From assembly GCA_041601535.1 (NCBI GenBank), contig JBFIHZ010000159.1, positions 1 through 8,549 on the forward strand: DNA of 8,549 bases, in the 5' to 3' direction. The DNA comes from JBFIHZ01 sp041601535 (GTDB lineage: Bacteria > Pseudomonadota > Gammaproteobacteria > Xanthomonadales > SZUA-36). The translations under genes were made by a program, and so were the position numbers. Shown piece after piece: positions 6,244 through 8,549 of the stretch (positions are counted from its first letter, which is position 1; every line of letters starts with the position of its first letter). The notes under the pieces are model-generated. The model ran no database searches, had not been told where the DNA came from, and saw nothing but the letters and a program-made list of their open reading frames with translations.

Positions 6244-7055
6244 ACCACAAGGCACGCAAACGCTTCGGGCAGAACTTTCTGACCGATGAACGCGTGGTGC
6301 AGCAGATTGTCCAGGCCATTGCGCCGCTGCCCGGCGACCGCATCATCGAAATCGGCCCGGGCCAGGCGGCACTTACCCTGCCATTGCTGGAATCGGGCGC
6401 ACGGCTGCAATTGGTGGAAATCGACCGGGATCTGGCAAAAGTGCTGGAACAGCGCATCACGCCCTTCCCGCGCGCCTCCCTGCACATCGGCGATGCCCTG
6501 GCCATGGACTTTGCCGAACTCACCGGTGGTGAGGCGTTCCGGCTGGTGGGCAACCTGCCCTACAATATTTCAACCCCCTTGCTGTTTCATGTGTTGCAGT
6601 GGAGCGGACTGATTAACGACATGCATTTCATGTTGCAGCGTGAAGTGGTGGAGCGGATGTGTGCGCAGCCGGGCAACAAAACCTGGGGGCGGCTTTCGAT
6701 CATGTGCCAGTACCACTGCGCGGTGACGTCCCTGTTCGAAGTTGCCCCGCAAGCGTTCAGCCCGGCGCCGAAAGTACATTCCGCCATCGTACGGCTGGTT
6801 CCCCATCAGGAGCCACCGGTTAAAATAAACCATATGGTAACGTTTGACCGGCTGGTGCGGCAGGCTTTCAGCATGCGGCGCAAAACCCTGCGCAACTGCA
6901 TGCGCGGTCTGCTCGAAGCAGATCAGATTGCTTCCGTTGGCATTGACCCCGGGTTACGGCCGGAATCACTGGGATTGGAAGAGTTCGCCGCTCTGGCCAA
7001 CCTGATGGCCGCCAGCCCGCCAGTCAGCACGTCTGACCGCAGGAGCACACAGTGA
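6240..7055 (+). CDS. rsmA: 16S rRNA (adenine1518-N6/adenine1519-N6)-dimethyltransferase RsmA (KsgA)
   Basis: RsmA uses S-adenosylmethionine to dimethylate the two adjacent adenines in the helix 45 loop of 16S rRNA, a late checkpoint in 30S subunit assembly. The 271-aa product is full length (E. coli KsgA: 273). Near the start is KRFGQNFL (residues 7-14), the family's N-terminal motif. The SAM-binding loop is EIGPGQAALT (37-46), followed by an acidic residue in VEIDRDL. The catalytic NLPYNIS motif begins at Asn105. The later stretch FSPAPKVHSAIVRL and the C-terminal helical domain with RRKTLRN are also typical. The start codon overlaps the pdxA stop as ATGA, and no independent Shine-Dalgarno stands out, so its translation probably depends on ribosomes finishing pdxA. 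Confidence 0.97.
   Translation: MNHKARKRFGQNFLTDERVVQQIVQAIAPLPGDRIIEIGPGQAALTLPLLESGARLQLVEIDRDLAKVLEQRITPFPRASLHIGDALAMDFAELTGGEAFRLVGNLPYNISTPLLFHVLQWSGLINDMHFMLQREVVERMCAQPGNKTWGRLSIMCQYHCAVTSLFEVAPQAFSPAPKVHSAIVRLVPHQEPPVKINHMVTFDRLVRQAFSMRRKTLRNCMRGLLEADQIASVGIDPGLRPESLGLEEFAALANLMAASPPVSTSDRRSTQ
7041..7045 (+). promoter_or_regulatory. Ribosome-binding site of apaG
   Basis: AGGAG lies six bases before the GTG at 7052 and inside the last codons of rsmA. It supports GTG, rather than a later codon, as the apaG start. Confidence 0.75.
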
Positions 7056-7408
7056 AACAGGTTGATATCAAGCCGCAACCGGCCTATGTGGGCCAGCAAC
7101 GCGGGCAACACGCATTTGCCTACACCATTACCATCACCAACCAGATGTCAGTACCGGTGCAACTGCTCACGCGCCATTGGGTAATCACCCACGGCAACGG
7201 CTTTATCGAGGAAGTGAAAGGCGATGGCGTGGTCGGACAGCAGCCCAGGCTGGAACCGGGAGAGAGTTTCAGTTACACCAGTGGTGCGCTGTTACCCACG
7301 CGCAGCGGCTCGATGGCGGGCAGCTATGAGTTCACCACCGATGAAGGCGCGCGTTTTCGTGTGGCCATTCCCGAGTTTGTACTGGCCGCACCCGAATCAT
7401 TGCACTGA
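7052..7408 (+). CDS. apaG: ApaG family protein (DUF525, Fn3-like fold)
   Basis: Small all-beta cytoplasmic protein of 118 aa (E. coli: 125). The family is highly recognisable: FAYTITITNQ (residues 22-31), then VQLLTRHWVITHGNG, VKGDGVVGQQPRLEPGE, FSYTSG and the end motif MAGSYEF...FRVAIPEFVL. It was named for its place beside apaH and linked to cobalt/magnesium resistance in enterics. The fold resembles fibronectin type III and the biochemical role is still poorly defined. It starts with GTG, whose last two bases lie in the rsmA stop (GTGA at 7052-7055), and has a good Shine-Dalgarno at 7041. It is the last gene of the + strand cluster; apaH does not follow. Its final 12 bases overlap the tail of the opposing sulfotransferase gene, and I see no terminator hairpin between the two. 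Confidence 0.95.
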   Translation: MKQVDIKPQPAYVGQQRGQHAFAYTITITNQMSVPVQLLTRHWVITHGNGFIEEVKGDGVVGQQPRLEPGESFSYTSGALLPTRSGSMAGSYEFTTDEGARFRVAIPEFVLAAPESLH

Positions 7409-8549
7409 GTTGCCTGTCTTCGAATACGACTGCACCGCTTGCTGTAATTCCTGTAAATAAGCGGAATAACGCTGCCAATGGCCCAGCCCGCGGGTATTGA
7501 TCGTTTCGCGCACCTGAGCCGCGCTGGCGGTATTCACTGCGCGGTCGGCGCGGTGTGACTGCAGACAAGCCGGTTCAAACGGCAGTTCGAGAAAATCCAG
7601 CAACCGGCGGGTTTCCTCCTCCGGCTGTGTCACCAGGTTTTCGTAATCCAGGTTCAGCACCCGCTCCGGCGCACGCTGCTGCCAGTAGTCCATATACTGC
7701 TGGTGATCATGCCAGTACGCGGCAAGGTCCTTGAAGTCATAGGCAAACGATGAACCGCTGATAAACAGTTGCCGGTAACAGCTCCAGCACACGTCCATGG
7801 CATCCCGGCGCACATTCACCACCAGCGCTTCGGGCAGCATTGCCAGGATCATACCCACGTAAGGAAAATTGCCGGGCAGCTTGTCGGTGAACACCGGCGT
7901 GTCGGTATACCACTCCTTACAGTGCGTGAGGTAGTCGCGGCCGAGCTTTCGCCATGCATCCGGCGACAGCCCGGCAACCCAGTCGGCCACACCGGCTTTC
8001 CTGGTTCTGACTTCGGCCGCCATCAGCCGGGGCAGCCAGGGCAATTCGCTGGCGGCGGTCACCTGGCTGTGCGCGGCCAGTATCTGCTCGGTCAGGGTTG
8101 AGCCCGAACGTGGCAGGCTGACCAGGAACACCGGCCGGGGCTGGCCCAACGGTGCCGGGCGTTGCGGCAGCTCGATGTCGTGCATGGCCTCACGCAGCTG
8201 ATCCAGCCAGCTGCTGAAGCCCTGGCGGTCCCAGGGCTCCAGTTTGCGTTTCAGGCGGTTGCCCTCGGCGTAATGGGTAAACGCCTGTTCCAGCTGGCCG
8301 CGCTGGTCATGCGCGGTAGCCATGGCGAATTCGAAAAACACCTGCTGATGGCTGTTGCTGCCGGCATCCGCGTGGCGCGCCAGTTGCCTGAACTCCTCGT
8401 CACTGAATTGGCCGGCCTTGAGATTGGATAATGACCACCAGGCAGTACCCTCTTGCGGATTGACCGCGATGGCCTGGCGAAACAAACCGGCTGCCTCACT
8501 GATATTACCCAGCGCTTTGTGAACGTCCGCCAGCGTCAGCAGGGCGCCG
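7397..8549 (-). CDS. TPR-containing sulfotransferase family protein, N-terminus beyond the window
   Basis: The frame is open to the right edge, so the 383 residues seen are the C-terminal part of a larger protein. A TTG at 8485 is not the true start, because the reading frame continues upstream as a clean TPR helix pair (LADVHKALGNISEAAGLF, then RQAIAVNP). A second TPR-like segment follows near HDQRGQLEQAF. The C-terminal half is a PAPS-dependent sulfotransferase domain of the Sulfotransfer_3 type. The 5'-phosphosulfate loop is SLPRSGST (8096-8119), followed by LTEQIL. The 3'-phosphate site is NVRRDAMDVCWSCYRQLF (about 7767-7823), and the late segment LNLDYENLV is also typical. Such enzymes transfer sulfate from PAPS to an acceptor. 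The acceptor here is unknown; TPRs in this family are thought to help bind it. Base composition resembles the neighbours. It overlaps apaG tail to tail by 12 bases. Confidence 0.9.
   Translation of the reverse strand, partial: GALLTLADVHKALGNISEAAGLFRQAIAVNPQEGTAWWSLSNLKAGQFSDEEFRQLARHADAGSNSHQQVFFEFAMATAHDQRGQLEQAFTHYAEGNRLKRKLEPWDRQGFSSWLDQLREAMHDIELPQRPAPLGQPRPVFLVSLPRSGSTLTEQILAAHSQVTAASELPWLPRLMAAEVRTRKAGVADWVAGLSPDAWRKLGRDYLTHCKEWYTDTPVFTDKLPGNFPYVGMILAMLPEALVVNVRRDAMDVCWSCYRQLFISGSSFAYDFKDLAAYWHDHQQYMDYWQQRAPERVLNLDYENLVTQPEEETRRLLDFLELPFEPACLQSHRADRAVNTASAAQVRETINTRGLGHWQRYSAYLQELQQAVQSYSKTGNSVQ

Noticed and set aside
8251..8499. Second - strand frame of 82 aa within the sulfotransferase gene
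   Set aside because: It is out of frame with the TPR coding sequence, Arg/Ser-rich, and has no motif: a shadow frame.

Overview
The window looks like a chromosomal segment of a free-living gammaproteobacterium with roughly 60% GC by eye. It carries the housekeeping cluster lptD-surA-pdxA-rsmA-apaG in the canonical gammaproteobacterial order, all on the + strand. Coding density, codon style and protein lengths are ordinary, and I see no insertion sequence, CRISPR array, tRNA or rRNA. A TPR-sulfotransferase at the right end fits an environmental, possibly marine, bacterium, but that is inference only.

Layout. At the far left edge, a gene reading off the window on the - strand (42 to 1) is visible only as its first 14 codons, with a strong Shine-Dalgarno. 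By position it is probably the amgK-type sugar phosphotransferase that often diverges from lptD. A roughly 110-base divergent promoter region follows. Next comes a lipoprotein zinc peptidase of the COG4324/PF10023 'predicted aminopeptidase' type (153-1283), placed between that divergent gene and lptD. Then lptD (1324-3513, GTG start), a 157-base gap with a candidate sigma-E promoter, surA (3671-5026), and a 218-base gap with direct and inverted repeats. The tightly packed trio pdxA-rsmA-apaG (5245-7408) follows, with start/stop overlaps of 4 bases at both junctions. Convergent to apaG, and overlapping its tail by 12 bases, is the 3' part of a TPR-sulfotransferase gene (7397-8549, - strand) whose beginning lies beyond the right edge.

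How the genes fit together. LptD is the outer-membrane lipopolysaccharide translocon, and SurA is the periplasmic chaperone needed to fold LptD and other beta-barrels, so the left half is an envelope-biogenesis block. PdxA (vitamin B6 synthesis), RsmA (16S rRNA dimethylation) and ApaG form a separate, translationally coupled unit. The usual last member, apaH, is absent from its expected position; the sulfotransferase gene is there instead.

I found no convincing new biological system. The points most worth a second look are the GGAACCC-N16-TCAAA sigma-E-like promoter just upstream of surA, the repeat-rich gap before pdxA, the hairpin partly hiding the Shine-Dalgarno of the left-edge gene, the lptD start-site question, and the gene-order variations at both ends of the cluster.
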